Shown here: piece after piece, positions 46,130 to 58,317 of the stretch
How positions within the stretch are numbered: the first letter of the stretch is position 1
Layout: every line of letters starts with the position of its first letter
Assembly: GCA_011037195.1 (NCBI GenBank)
Contig: JAAEAF010002676.1
Coordinates: 1-64,000 of the forward strand
DNA from: Triatoma infestans
Taxonomy: Eukaryota > Arthropoda > Insecta > Hemiptera > Reduviidae
DNA length: 64,000 nt
Reading direction: 5' to 3'
Program-made: the position numbers and the translations under genes
The notes under the pieces: generated by a model
What the model was told of the DNA's origin: nothing
The model's database searches: none
What the model saw: the letters and a program-made list of their open reading frames with translations, nothing else

Positions 46130-46790
46130 GCATCAACTTGTGGAATAAATGGGCACCCAGTTACTATAAGACGATTTTCCTATAGCAACGTTATTTCAGT
46201 AGACTCCCAGAAGGAAATCATTAATAATGGCTACAAAAAAAAAATTGACTTTGCTCAGTTGAAAGACGAAGGTAAATTTAATATGTCTGGCCATGAAGAG
46301 AAAAATAAAATTTGGAGAATAAATAAAAGTTTAAAATAACAAAATATTCACCCTACATTGAAACATGGGCAGTGTTTTAGTTTAGGGGTTGTATGTCAGG
46401 AGTCAGGGAGTAGGTAACCTACTTTTTATTGATTCGACAGTGGACAGATTTGGCTACAGATATTCTTAAGATCATCTGTACAAAAAAATGGGCTTGAGAA
46501 ATAATTGGATATTTCAACAAGGTAATGAACCAAAACATGCGGCTAATCTTTTAAAGTAATTATTATGTGAGGTACCCCAAACAATTATACACCCATCATA
46601 TTCACCCGGTCAAGAACCGGTATAGTGTACCTCTGGGAAAAATTTACCGTCGCCTAGCAAAATATTTAATTAAAAATAAAAAATTATTTGAAATCAGCAC
46701 TTTTCTTAAAGGACTGGACAACATTTCTCCTAAAATTACAAGCCTTTATTTTCTCTCAACAAAAAGTCTAACAAAATCTTAAAATATTTT
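46130..46790 (+). mobile_element. Tc1/mariner transposase, degenerate
   Basis: A split frame reads EEKNKIWRINKSLK, then HPTLKHGQCFSLG (the Tc1 VKHGGGSVMVWG segment), DNDPKHT-like sequence corrupted, and WTTFLLKLQAFIFSQ for the usual C-terminal …W..I….…L. There are many stops. The motif order supports Tc1/mariner. Confidence 0.6.
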
Positions 46791-47054
46791 TTAAAAAATT
46801 GAATTTTTAAATCAATTTAAAACGTATATGAAGGACTTTTGTTTTCAGTATGTGAAGATTAAAACTTCAATTTTGTTTGAAATAATTATTTCTTTCAATA
46901 TCTTTTACTACTATATACAATAATATTCAATTTATAAATATATGTATGTTAATTGAAGTTATATACTTATTCGAAAAATCTACGAATTATTGAAAATATT
47001 CGTAATGTATGCAGGCTTTTGTTTGGCAATGTATATTCATTTAAACTTATAAAC

Positions 47055-47745
47055 CTTTTTACTTAATCCCAGTAAGAGGAAGCAATGCGATCGTGCCAGC
47101 TTTTAGAAATTGATTTTTCATCGGAAATACATGTTTGATGTATCTCCTATCTAGCTGTCAACATATAATATGTGTATGTGTTTTAATAGAAGTCACTAAT
47201 GTTAAATGAAATATCCCAAGTTTAAAGAAAGTCTCTGTAGGCATATGTATACTGATTACATTCGCACACTCTAGTAGCGAATTGATTAAATATCTCTAAA
47301 TTGATAAATTCCTTTAATTATTATAATTTAATATGACCTATATTGAAATGGCACCTTAGAGCATCTACCCTCGCCCAAAACTGCCTTGAATGAATTTTTC
47401 CCGAAAAATTTTTCAAGTAATTTATGATTAGTTGATATATCAAGATTAAAGAAAATCGTTGGAGCCGTTTTCGAGGAAATCGCAAAAAATCTGCACAGTA
47501 AAGTGGTACTAAAGTGACTGATTTTGACCAAAACCTTTTATTGTCACGTCCTTGGTAGAATCTGTACGAAATATTCATTTTAAGCTTTCTTTGATTTTTC
47601 GTTTTTGAATATGATGTTTACACATACTTATTTTTTTTAAAAAAAAAAACACTTTATCGTCCTCTGGAGACCTCAGAACATGTATTTTCAATGAAAACTC
47701 AGTACCTGAACACAATATTTCCTCTTATAGCAAGTTAGAGAAAGT
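47055..47745. repeat. Family A: reversed tail, then plus-strand body and tail
   Basis: 47060-47150 reads as a reversed tail (CCCAGTAAGAGGAAGC, ATTTTTCATCGGAAATAC). 47220-47745 reads forward (AAAATCGTTGGAGCCGTTTT, GATTTTTCGTTTTTGAA, CTCTTATAGCAAGTTAGAGA). Confidence 0.5.
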
Positions 47746-48094
47746 AAAAATTGTAATTATCGTTTATTTCCTACAACCTTATACTGTCAATTGTTGTATT
47801 ACATAAAAATTAATTTGCTTTCCTAATTGTTCTGCAAAAACATGGGAATTCTCTCTAATCTTTCTTGGCAGAAAGTACAATAGAATCAGTACAAATTTAA
47901 TTTAAAATTCTATGATCGAAATTGCGAGACCCTCAGAGCGCTGTCGGTCATAGTCTGCCCTCTCTAGTCGTTTGACCATAAAACAAAACTGGATCTCATT
48001 TTTTTTTTTTCCTTTCACAGACGTTATTTCCGTGAAAGCGTTCATTTTCGTTATTATCTTAATCGTATTATTTGTTCCAGACTGCAGAATCAGT

Positions 48095-48161
48095 ATGTTT
48101 AGTAACTACTTTAAAATAAGGCTACCCACATTCGTGATCTTTTACGCTTTAATCAACAGTG
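48095..48161 (+). CDS. Ly6 gene, coding exon 1 (signal peptide)
   Basis: 22 codons plus one base, donor AACAGTG|GTAAGTGC. Two acceptor-like sites lie upstream, TTTCACAG at 48020 and TTTGTTCCAG at 48080. The ATG may therefore be in a second, partly untranslated exon. The frame is also open upstream, but that part reads as 5' UTR. Confidence 0.75.
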
Positions 48162-51100
48162 GTAAGTGCAGGTATAATATGATTTTTATTCAATTATAAT
48201 TTTAATGTTGTTTAATACATTTGATATAAACATATTTTATTCTAAATTAAGCAATGTTTTGAATAGTTAACTAATTCCACACGTTACAAAAGTAAACACA
48301 TGTTCCATCTAGTGGCCATTTAAATAATCAACAAAACATTGACACTGATTGTAAAAATATATTAATTAATACAAAATTTGTTATTACTTTCGAAATAAAA
48401 ATCTAATATGAAACGAATTAAGCAAATAAACGAATAATTCAACAATATACATTATTTCATACATTTCTCGGTAGAGCTAATTTAGAATTTGCCTATTATT
48501 TGGTATCCCTATTATTATAGTTCACTTTGATTTCGAAAGTTCTTCAATACATTGTCCAACTAAGATGTCATGTAAATGGACCAGAATCCGTGATTTTGCA
48601 TCTAAAAAATTGCTTCATATGATAAATTATTTTTCAATTTTTTTAAACATTCATATTATTAATTATTTAATAACATAGTTTTATATATTAAATTATTTTA
48701 CACAAAAATATCTAATATTAGATAGATAAAATCTTTTTTCAACAACTATTAACATGAAACAAGAACTTTTAAATAATAAATATATATTATTGAATATGTG
48801 GATGGATAACATCTGGTATTTGATCTGTCGTAGAACGTATGTTTCTTTTATTCCTGACCGGTTTCGGATTTTCACTCATCGTCAGAGTAAATTTATCAAG
48901 TTCGTGTAGAAAGTTCACTTCAACGCAATATTCCTGTTACTGAAGCCAACAAGTGTTGAGTGTAACACAAACATTGCGAAAGGAATTGCTACGTGGTTAG
49001 CATCCTGGACTCTCACGCGGAGGTTCCGGGTTCGAGTCCAGCTGTGCTGCCCTTAGATTTTTTCTTTCTAGGAGCCTCTAAACTCACGGTCCGGTGATGG
49101 GCAATGTGTCTGTAGCGAAAGAACACTGTCCGGAGGCCGGTAGTGAACTGAGAAGGCTCCGGACGCCAATGACCATAGATGCTGACGCGCCTTAAAAAAA
49201 AAAAAATAATAATAATCTTTAAAAAAGATAAAAATGATATAATTAAGAAAATTATTATAATATTGTAGTAACAGTTTGAATATATATTCATCTTCAAGGG
49301 GGCCCATGCTGTCCGTTGCTTGGGGCCCTCGTATAAATGTAAAAGTGTTGTACATAGCGATAAATAATTGACAGCCAAGTGATAACACAGTATGAGAGAT
49401 ATTTTTATGTGATATACTAATAGACAAATTTTTGTGATAGGAATTAACTGTTTTTTTTTTGTTTTTTTATTAAAGAATTAGAAGGATTATCTGTCAATGA
49501 CATTTGTATAGGTTGCACAATAGAATGTTTCAAGTGTGTGTCGCTGAACCAACAGAACAAAGCATGTGATGACCCATTCCATAACAACTACACAGCAGAT
49601 ATCTTAGAATCTCCATGCTTAGGTGGACGTAAAGGGAGGAACGGCCTGTTTCCAGCGACTGCATGCATCAAACTGAGCGGTGTATACGGTACGAAATGAA
49701 TACTAACTTATATCGAATAAAAAGTTTTATGTGATCATATAAAGTAATGTAGTAAAGTATAATTAATGGCTATATTGTTTGCAGAAGACACAGGAGATAC
49801 GATAATGATAAGGGGCTGCGCCTTGGACAGTGGTACTCTCACGACAGACACGGAGATCATAAGGATGTCACATTGTGGTGGATTTTATTTCGAAGAAAGG
49901 TTAATTAAGTGAAAGAATTATTCTTTATATACAGTTTATATAATTACTTTCTCGTACTGTTTGTTGGAAGTATTGCGATCGTGTCCAATTTTCGATATCG
50001 AGTTTTCTCCAGAAATGTTTTTCAGAAATGAAAAATGTTTTTCACCAGAAAAGTTTTCACCATGTTTTAATGTCATCTGAGACCAAAAATGTGGCTTTTA
50101 TAAATTTGTCTCTATTTAGTTGGTATCAGGGTGCGCGGTAGTAAGGGTTTTGGTCAACATAGTGTAACGGAAATATTTACTGAATAATTTTTAAGTTTCT
50201 TGCGATTTTCTTGGAAACGTCTCCAACGATTTTCTTTAAACTTGGTATATCATCTACAAATATAAATAGCTACAGCTTTTATTTGTAACATTTTTCCTCT
50301 AAAATGCCATCATAATTTAATATATGATTCCATGACATAATATGATTACATAATATATGATTAAATATGATTATGATTAATAATGATTACATAATATTAA
50401 TAATAATTAAATGTGTTGCCAAAATTATGAGACTGAGGAAAATCGGTTGACTGGAAATGCTACTTTACTGATAAATTCTAACAAGTTTCTTTAAACTTGA
50501 TATACTAGCAATACATGTTTGTTTAGACCTATTACTTTTATTTTTATCTTTTTTCCTAAGAAAAAAAATTGATTTTATAGGGATTCTGGTGGAGTTAGAG
50601 GTCATCTGGTGTGAAATATTTCACATGACTTTATCATAAAATCAATTCACATAATTATAATTGACAAATTTTCTTCATTCTGGAAATTTGTACTGAATGT
50701 TTAATTACTATACCTGCCTGGGTAGGTACTTGTCCTCCCACCACCTCTATATTTATGGTAGAACAAACGAATAAATTTTGATGTTTAATGAAAAGTTATT
50801 TTATATATAACTGTATTAATAGCAGCAAGAGAAAGCCGTGTGTTTCACATCATATTTTCTTCACTGGTGACCTCTACACATGTATTTCCTGTGAAAATTC
50901 AATTTCCAAAATGTAATACGATCTCAATACATCCTCTTACAGCAGTAAGAGAAAGTATATGGTTCTCAATGTGTCTGTAACTTAATGGGAATCCGGACTA
51001 TTTTCGGAATGTTCTATTCACCCCTAGTTAATTATTATATTTATTATTCGTAACTTAATTAACTAAACTAATATGATTACTTTATGGGCAGGTATGTGAG

Positions 51101-51212
51101 AGGATGCTTACAAAGTTGTGACGACGCTGATGCGTGTAATGTGACAACAAGAATAACATTTTTCAAAACATTTCCAATATTCATGTACTTATGTCTATTA
51201 TTGATTGTATAA
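48095..51212 (+). CDS. Ly6/uPAR-type, probably GPI-anchored surface protein (4 coding exons, complete)
   Basis: Coding exons are 48095-48161, 49476-49688, 49785-49899 and 51092-51212. All have GT-AG borders and matching phases (1, 1, 2), giving 171 residues. The chosen ATG opens a hydrophobic signal peptide, RLPTFVIFYALINS. The mature part has the Ly6 cysteine pattern: a cluster ICIGCTIECFKC, CDDPF, PCLGGRKGRNGLFPATACI, GCALD, HCGG, and the closing GCLQSCDDADACN (the family ends in CN). After NVTTR a hydrophobic C-terminal tail, FFKTFPIFMYLCLLLIV, reads as a GPI-attachment signal. Such proteins act at the outer membrane or in septate-junction and channel regulation (quiver and relatives). The subfamily is not determined. 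Introns hold a SINE and family A repeats. Confidence 0.88.
48780..48920 (-). repeat. Hammerhead-bearing repeat (family F) in Ly6 intron 1
   Basis: GGATAACATCTGGTATTTGA and TATTCCTGACCGGTTTCGGA are shared with 63420-63560. It lies in the intron between Ly6 coding exons 1 and 2, antisense. Confidence 0.65.
48849..48890 (-). ncRNA. Hammerhead ribozyme motif (family F)
   Basis: Minus strand: CTGACGA (fits CUGANGA), a weakened stem II (GAGT-GAAA-ATCC), GAAA, ACCGGT, C. The bases flanking the core pair only poorly for stem I. Confidence 0.5.
48975..49200 (+). mobile_element. tRNA-derived SINE, family 1, plus strand
   Basis: GTGGTTAGCATCCTGGACTC and GGTTCCGGGTTCGAGTCC (clean B box), body CTAGGAGCCTCTAAACTCAC and ACACTGTCCGGAGGCCGGTA, then an A-rich tail at 49194. 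This is the best orientation reference for the family. Confidence 0.8.
49476..49688 (+). CDS. Ly6 gene, coding exon 2
   Basis: Acceptor TTTTTATTAAAG preceded by a long T tract; donor TATACG|GTACGA. It contains the first cysteine cluster and the GRKGRNGLFPATACI block. Confidence 0.88.
49785..49899 (+). CDS. Ly6 gene, coding exon 3
   Basis: Acceptor TTGTTTGCAG; donor GAAAG|GTTAAT. It encodes DTGDTIMIRGCALDSG to HCGGFYFEE. Confidence 0.88.
49940..50957. repeat. Family A copies in Ly6 intron 3
   Basis: A minus-strand copy starts at 49943 (TTCGATATCGAGTTTTCTCC, then CAACGATTTTCTTTAAACTT). A plus-strand head is at 50607 (TCTGGTGTGAAATATTTCAC), and a plus-strand tail at 50930 (CATCCTCTTACAGCAGTAAG). 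Confidence 0.55.
51092..51212 (+). CDS. Ly6 gene, terminal coding exon
   Basis: Acceptor TTTATGGGCAG. It encodes YVRGCLQSCDDADACN and the hydrophobic tail, ending in TAA. An AATAAA overlaps the stop and is followed by A-rich sequence. Confidence 0.88.
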
Positions 51213-51229
51213 ATAAATGAAAAAAAAGA

Positions 51230-52000
51230 TCTTTTCATTACCTTCTTTCCACCTCTTCAAACAGGTAATCTCGTGACTCATTATTTTTCGAAACAATTTA
51301 TCTGTGAAATCTTCGGACAAATTAATGCAAATTCAGGCGCACAGTGAGGACCAGTGACACACGTGAACAGAACCATGTAGATAGTTCTACATATTGCAGC
51401 AAGCAGTTACTCATAGTGATCTAGATGCAATGAATTAAGTAAATGTTTGTTCTTTTAAATGTAACTGATGTATTCATCATTGTTTCTACTTCTTAATTTT
51501 CGGGCAGCAACTTTACTAATTTAATCACTGAAATAATTCGGTAACATAATCTGATTTACATACCTAAGGTTGTTAATTGGAGCCAGATAAAAATGAGCAC
51601 CCATAGCTCTTATTATGATTGCAAACTTAGGGCTATTGCAATCATATGATAACTTCGAGTTAGTTGCATAATCTAATAACAATCTGCAATTTCTATGATT
51701 CTAAACTGATACCTGAATAACTATTTACGAGATTATACACAATACTAAAGCAAATGACCACATTGCTGGAGTGTTAACGATCAAGCTGCCAGTAGTATTT
51801 TGTCAAAAAGTCCTGAAGATGGGATGAAACTCCTCTCCCAAAGTATAGGTAAATTGAATATTTATTTTCTAAGACCAAAATTCAAGAACACATCATATAT
51901 ACTGATCAGAAATTGTCAACGTAAATAACAATTAAATAAATAAACAATAATTCTGTGTGAAACACTCATAACAGAATTCAACCTATACTTTGGCAGATAG
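51230..52000. other. Intergenic sequence, nothing firm
   Basis: A decayed CTGAAGA…hairpin segment lies at about 51813-51852. No coding signal. Confidence 0.4.
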
Positions 52001-52002
52001 CA

Positions 52003-52195
52003 ACCTATGGTGGCTCAGTAGGGAAGCGTAGCCAGCGTTAGAGAGAGAGGTACTGGGTTCGATTTTCGCTGTTCCAGGCCTTGGTTTTTTAAATATAGGA
52101 ATTTGTTTTAATATAAAGGTATTGCTAACTGCCACTGTCTATGACATCTGATCGGATGCAAAAGCCTGCCTGAAAATAGTCTATGATGAAGAAAG
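52003..52195 (+). mobile_element. Possible tRNA-derived SINE
   Basis: ATGGTGGCTCAGTAGGGAAG (A-box-like) and TACTGGGTTCGATTTTCG (B-box-like) are followed by a non-tRNA body ending with GACATCTGATCGGATGC. It is not the same body as families 1 and 2. Confidence 0.5.
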
Positions 52196-52199
52196 TTTA

Positions 52200-53055
52200 A
52201 GGACAGTTTTTATAAACGAAAAATTTATTTTTGTTTTCATAAAATACATTTTATGAGTGCGCACTTCACAAATTGATATAAGCACCATTTAAATTAATTT
52301 GCCTAGTCAACTTCAACAATTACATGTACACATATTTACAATAAACAATTTAAATCAATTACAAGGATATGAAATTATTCTTATTATTAAACTTCCATGT
52401 AAATGCATTACTTCATTTGTATATGTACGTATAGGATGCCCCAGTACCATTGGTCACACCTTTTGTGCAGCTGTGCTGAACCGATTTCAACAAATACTGC
52501 ACCATTTTTCTCTCTCGCCTACGTTTCAATGATGTAAATTTTATTTAAAAACTTAAATGAATAAAAAATACAAAATTTGCGGACTAACTCTTGCACAAAG
52601 AACGTAAAATTTCCCTTAATTATTTTGGTTAAGTGATGAAAACTACCCAAAGACGAAAATTTTTCTCATTCTTAGAAGAATTATTCCCAAATTTCAATAT
52701 TAAAGTGAAATTTTGATAAAATTCAATTACAAAGGTATTACATAAATAAAGTTATAACAAGTCGTTAAGTGTTTTTGTATAAATGTTTCGTTACATACTT
52801 AAATATTTGTAGATAAAATGTAAGTTTTTCTCATTTATTTTGTGGTCATACGAGAAGTACATGGTATTTTTCCACAAGAAAATAATGATATACTGTTATA
52901 TGCTAGTAAATAAAGAATCATTTATTTTTTTTCATTAATATTATTATTGAATAAGAGTATAACAGTGGATCGAGGAAAAAACAAGTTTCTAAATGAACAA
53001 GCAAGATAAAAACATAGAACAATTAACAATCAGGAACCTTGGCACAATGCATAAG
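52200..53055. other. Probable 3' untranslated or intergenic sequence
   Basis: AT-rich, downstream of the minus-strand exon at 53060. No coding signal. Confidence 0.35.
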
Positions 53056-53059
53056 GATT

Positions 53060-53324
53060 TCAAATCTTTTGAAAACTTCCTAATTTCACTTTTGGAGGAT
53101 CAATAATTCTAGCTGGATCCATGGTGATGATAAAACCACGAATTTGTGTGGGAGGAGCATTAGCGGGTTTGAATTGGTGGACCATTTCTTGAGGCCTGTA
53201 AGGTGAGCTGACATAATATCCTTTAGTATTTTACCTATATTCAATACTCAACCTCTCACTAAGCAAACATTGCGTCAAAGAATAACAGTATTTTGCGGCA
53301 TTCCTCCGAAGTAATGGGTCGTTT
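53060..53324 (-). CDS. Terminal exon of an unrecognised gene, with an internal in-frame stop
   Basis: The acceptor TGTTCTTTCAG precedes 53324 and the frame is entered with one base. Thirty codons (NDPLLRRNAAKYCYSLTQCL…) run to a TAA at 53233-53231. The same frame then stays open for another 56 codons (GYYVSSPYRPQEMVHQFKPA…, …DPARIIDPPKVKLGSFQKI) to a TGA at 53062. Both halves have ordinary protein composition. Either the TAA is a disabling mutation or sequence error, or it is read through, or the first stop is the true end and the rest is chance. No domain recognised; upstream exons not found. Confidence 0.5.
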
Positions 53325-53329
53325 CTGAA

Positions 53330-55865
53330 AGAACATTAGAAAAAGAATTCAGCTCTATATTGCCTCACGAAGGTGGTCATTCTGAATATTCATCACCTTT
53401 AGAAGTTAAGGCGAATTATATAGAATTTTCACTTTAACAATTATAATTTAATGGCATAAGAAACATTCTTGCTTATGCCATTTATGATAAAATATACATA
53501 TTTAATATACAAATAATTTAATACATACAATATTAGTATGTAAATATATTTTACATATTTTTACCCACACAATAAAAAAAGATTTATGCTTCGGAGATAA
53601 TTTTATGTAATAAAAATGTAATTTTAATTGTGCAAGCTTTTAAACCAATGTTTTTATTTCATTTTATTCATGTAAATTTTATATGTTGTGACATGTATAT
53701 GATTAAGAAGTTGCCTGCAAAGAATGAAAAAAAAAGGTTGAATTGTTTGTTGAAATCTGTTAAGTACAAGCTGAGATAAAGGGAATGAATAATTTATATT
53801 GGGATACCATAGACCTATATATAATATATGGTACGATTTGGTTGGTAGTGTAACAAAAAATCAAATTAAATTCAAAATCAATCAAAGTTGACAGTAAACG
53901 TCATATGAAACAAAATAGGCCCATACTCCTACTCCGTCTGCAAGAAGTATGTAGACATTCCCTTTACACCACTCCAAAAATTAAATTTTCCACAAGATAT
54001 CAATTAAATTTGTAAAAATAATACATGAAATATTCATTATTAAAACCCACAAAACATTTAAAAAAAAAAAATCACAATTTTTTAATTTTTGGAAATAAAA
54101 AAAATTCTATTTGTTAAGCTTTAAAACAATCTATCACATTTTTATTGTTTTATCATTTGGTTTCATTTTTTATAAAATTTAACTCACTTCCTAAAAGGAG
54201 GTCAAATACTTCTCAAGTAGGTTCAAATTCAGGAAATGTTAGTATTCTAGAAAAAACTGATGTAATACTTTAAAAATAATTTTTAAAAATACCTCCGAAA
54301 ATACTGAAAATTGGATAGGGTTGTTGCTTATCTTTGCAAATAAGGTGAATCAAAATTCTATCACAACTACCTGCCAATCCCTTGTAATAAATATTCCCTG
54401 TATAAATAATAAATACTCTGTTCTCAATACCTCTATAATGAAAGAGAGTATATATAAAATATATACATAATAATAGTAATATACAGGAGGATAAAATTCA
54501 AAACTACATACCACTAAATTAGACAAGTAGACAATCTGGTTAGGATACCTAAATTCTGTGGATTTAAAAATTCGCTAAAAATAAATAGTATAAACTATTT
54601 AAAAAAAAATAAATATATGAATAATCAACAAAGTAAGTACAAAATAGATTTTTAGAGATATACAATTAATTCACTTTCTCTTTTTTTTTTGGATAAAATA
54701 TGCAAAATTTGAAAGGTGAATGGAATTGATCACAGTTTACAGTATGCATCATCTTAATAAATGAACAAACCACATCCATGATAATAACTAAATTCTCAAG
54801 TAAATTTCACTTGCTTTTTTAAGTGAATTTAATTATTAATTTCTTCAATTGAATTAATATAAGGAAAATCATAAGTTTTGGATAGGTTATCAAATTCTCT
54901 AAACAATCATTTGCCACATATAAGGCATTCATACTTTCTTTTTGCAAGTTAAATTTAATAAAAATCAATCCGTCGGGTCCATTAAAACGAAAAATAAATA
55001 ACGTATCATTCTTCAATAATGGCAAAAATTTAGATCTTTAAAAATTCTTTCCCTACAATACATAAACGAACATGAAAAATATTTCAAAGCAATAATTGCC
55101 GTTAAATCAAATTTTCCAAATGAACAAAAATAAAATGCAAAGAAAAACGCAATGCAGATTAACTTCAGCCATAATTGGGATCTGCATTTTTCCCCCGTTA
55201 AATTTTAATCAATAATCATTTATTTTAATATTTTAGTGAATTACTTAATGATAAAATTCAATTAACAAATGCATACTTATCCTAAAGCTACTTATGTTAC
55301 ATAACTCTAGTCTTTGTTTTTTCTTTTCTTTTTTTATAGCTGTTTCGAATCAATCATACTTTCTATAATGATGGTGACATTAGTATCTTGTAAATATGAC
55401 TTAAAGTCACAGAAGTCAAATTTTCAATACAAAAACTGTAAATTATAAAACAGTTGGAGAAAAAGAAATAGAGCTAAGAACTCTGGCAGCTTTTGTTTTC
55501 TAAATATTTGTTTGTTTTCTTTTTGTTAGAGGACTTTAACATGGAGTAGAATAGAGAAGCTGGAGTTAAAAATCCAGCTGTTGCTAAGTAATTCATGAAA
55601 CGTTAATTTTTCATTTTTCATTATGTACATTTAGTTGATATATATATATATTTTTTTAATACATATTGTTGAATTGCTAGAAGATTGGATATCACATCAA
55701 ATAGGATAATAAACAAGCACTTCCATTTAATGTTCCACCTACTAAGGAAGATATGAAATTATGCTAATGCATTTTAGTTTAGAAAATCTACTTAGATTTC
55801 AGAAATTCAGACAACTTCTATAATGCGTAGAAATCTAATACTCTAGTATGATTAATTTCTAATTA
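53330..55865. other. Intergenic or intron sequence, nothing firm
   Basis: AT-rich. A minus-strand 68-codon frame at 54819-55025 has a shifted C-x2-C segment but no splice support. Confidence 0.35.
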
Positions 55866-55868
55866 AGC

Positions 55869-56028
55869 TTATCTAAAGGGATCAACAACCAACTGTTTCT
55901 TCATAAAAGCATATTTCACAATCGTATGAATGTTCGGAGAAATCTTACTCACATTCTTTCTGTTTCGCTTACCAATGAAAAATTGTGTAAGTTTAGTAAG
56001 CTGAAAGTGCTTAACTTTTTCAACATAT
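55869..56028 (-). CDS. Terminal exon of an unrecognised gene
   Basis: The acceptor TTTTTAATTTTTAG precedes 56028 and one base completes the incoming codon. The frame then runs for 52 codons, opening YVEKVKHFQLTKLTQFFIGK and closing MKKQLVVDPFR before TAA. Composition is protein-like and basic. Its incoming phase is the same as that of the exon at 53324, so the two could be alternative terminal exons of one minus-strand gene, but no shared upstream exon was found. Confidence 0.4.
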
Positions 56029-56034
56029 CTAAAA

Positions 56035-57940
56035 ATTAAAAATTTTAAAAATCAATTGACTAATCATTTTAATCGGTAGCACTAGAGCCGCATTTACACT
56101 TTTGGAGGTCAGAGGCATCCAAAATTATGAGGACCCAACATTCCTCAACTCCCAATTTACACATGTTCTTTTAATTTGGAATGACACTCAAGAAGGTAGC
56201 CCCCCCTATCGTCAAGATCGCTCCTCCACAAACCACCCGTAATAAAATCAATTTTTCTAGAAAATGTTTCAAATAAAAGAGACAAATTGTCAAAATGATG
56301 ACTTACTTAAAGAAAAAAAAAAATGCGATATCTTCAAAAGAAATGATAATCAAGATTTCAGCCATGTTTTGAATTAAGTAAATCATTCTTCTGATTCAGC
56401 GGATTAACATAACAAACATTCAATGGGTTATGGTTTAGAACAATATTTTAATTTAGGACCGAAGGCCTTAAGACATTTTTCAGTGTTTATACGATGAACT
56501 AAATTTTAGCAACCTGTTTTTTTATGTAATTCTTTCAAGAAAATGAGGATTTTTAGTAGGCCACTAATACTAATGTAAATGTGAATGCAGCCCTAGCGAG
56601 GCGCTCAACAATCAGTACCTTATTAATATTTTTATTTAATTTAATTCTTTTTTTAACTGAAACTATTCACTTGTGAAACAGAAGAACCGGATTAGTTGGC
56701 AGTTTATTATATCTTCATCTGCCAATAATCGTAAAGTAAAGCTCTAAAATTTCTAAGGATGAAGGACAATATAGAGTACATTAAAATGGTTTACTTGTCT
56801 ATCTTCTACAAGAACATCTACAACCATATCTTCCCAAAGAAAACTTGACAATAAGTAAAAGCATTTACTTTTTTCTAAAAGTGTCAGGATAGAAAAGTGA
56901 TCAATAGGCCTTGGATTATAGCGCGAATTTTTGTTACATATTTATTGCTTATGTGAACAAGTTGAGGTGCACATATATAGTGATTAAGTGAAAAATTCAT
57001 AGATTTAAAGCTATTAAAACAAAAACCATAAGTGTACACATAAGGATTACAAAAGTTATACGTGAATCTCAACTAATTACAAATGGCACAGGGAGGAACT
57101 CTAAACTTAAGAGATTTCATTATGTCACATTTCAATTTTAGTAAAATTATTAATTTCCTAATTAAAAATAAATAAAACAGATCCTTATTTTTAAGTTAAA
57201 TACGTAACAGTAAAAGTGTAAATTTTAGTAAATGTATATACACTTCCTAGTAAGATTTTAGTAAAAGTTTCAATTAAAAAAAAAATACAAAATTCAAAAT
57301 AAACGTGTTCATTTACTAGACAATGTATACTTCTACATCATAGTAAGAGCGATTTGAAAGAGACAATCAGGGTTTAAACAAGTAACTTTCCTTTCTGATA
57401 TTAATTCACTTCCATGTTTTTATACAATGTGACCCCACTGTCCACGGGGTTAGGATTGCATGATGCCGTTAATATCGAGGGAAGTAACAAAAGTCTTTCA
57501 AAGTCGCAGTTCCGGATTGCTACTATTTAACTTCACTTACATCTTAACGTTGAAATAACCAAATTTAAGGTTTAATTCTTATATTTTACACTGACATAAA
57601 AGGCACGTTTTCCCCTTTTTAACTTTTACTGCTTTTACTTAGCTAGTAATAATAATACTCCATCAATTCTTGTTCAATTTCCGCAAGTGCGTGACGGAAA
57701 GAAGTGCAATGATAATTAAAAATAATAATAAACTAGTATGTAAATTTCAAACAGAATGAAGTAAATGCTTTATAATATACTATATCCTTGAGTGTACATA
57801 ATAACGCGTAAATATATTTAATAAAGAGGCCGCTAGTCTTGGAATTATTATTCGCCAAAAAAATAAAATAAAACGTGCGGTACACAGAAATATGAAACAA
57901 GATGCAAATTATATATTATAAATTTATAATAAATAAATGC
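56035..57940. other. AT-rich sequence, nothing firm
   Basis: A short family A relic lies at about 56200-56290 (AATCAATTTTTCTAGAAAAT). Otherwise no supported feature. Confidence 0.4.
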
Positions 57941-57944
57941 AAAG

Positions 57945-58150
57945 CATACTCTACTGGCTAGCGTTTTCGCCTTTGTGGCGATAATTCAGGATTCGACTCC
58001 CGTCAGTTCCAACAATGCTGACTAGTACAGTGAGAAAAAGTGGTGAGCTATAGTTAGTATCTAAGGACAAGGTGTGTTGAGCACATCCACCCCATAAAAT
58101 TAACCCTCTGGCATATCATGGCCCTTCAGGGCTGTAGCGGCAAGGGTTTA
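57945..58150 (+). mobile_element. Possible tRNA-derived SINE (third type)
   Basis: CTACTGGCTAGCGTTTTCGC (A-box-like) and GGATTCGACTCCCG (B-box-like) precede a body with GGTGAGCTATAGTTAGTATC and end in a T/A-rich stretch. Only one copy in the window. Confidence 0.45.
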
Positions 58151-58317
58151 TTTATTATACAATGTTACATTTATTTTTATAAGTATAATAATGTAAATAT
58201 ATAGGGCGAAATACCTGATGCCTATATTCATCGAAGACAAATTGGCTCAAAAAAATATATATGAAACAAATATAATAATCAAAAAATTCCTATAATTAAA
58301 CTAGTTATAATAATTGT

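Noticed and set aside
48975..49060. Candidate tRNA gene from A-box and B-box matches
   Set aside because: The sequence does not fold into a full cloverleaf with an acceptor stem and is shared with SINE copies carrying a common tail, so it is a tRNA-derived SINE. The same holds at 17.8, 20.1, 25.5 and 40.3 kb.
51813..51852. CTGAAGA followed by a GGGA…TCCC hairpin
   Set aside because: GAAA is replaced by CAAA, there is no palindromic stem III and flanks do not pair; kept only as a possible relic.
53220..53233. A 14-base GT…TACTAA-AG stretch that would remove the in-frame TAA at 53231
   Set aside because: Far too short to be a spliceosomal intron, and its removal would shift the frame away from the open one.
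54819..55025. Minus-strand 68-codon frame with a shifted YECLICGK zinc-finger-like segment
   Set aside because: The C-x2-C segment is in another frame with a stop and no second pair of ligands or splice sites; too weak to call.
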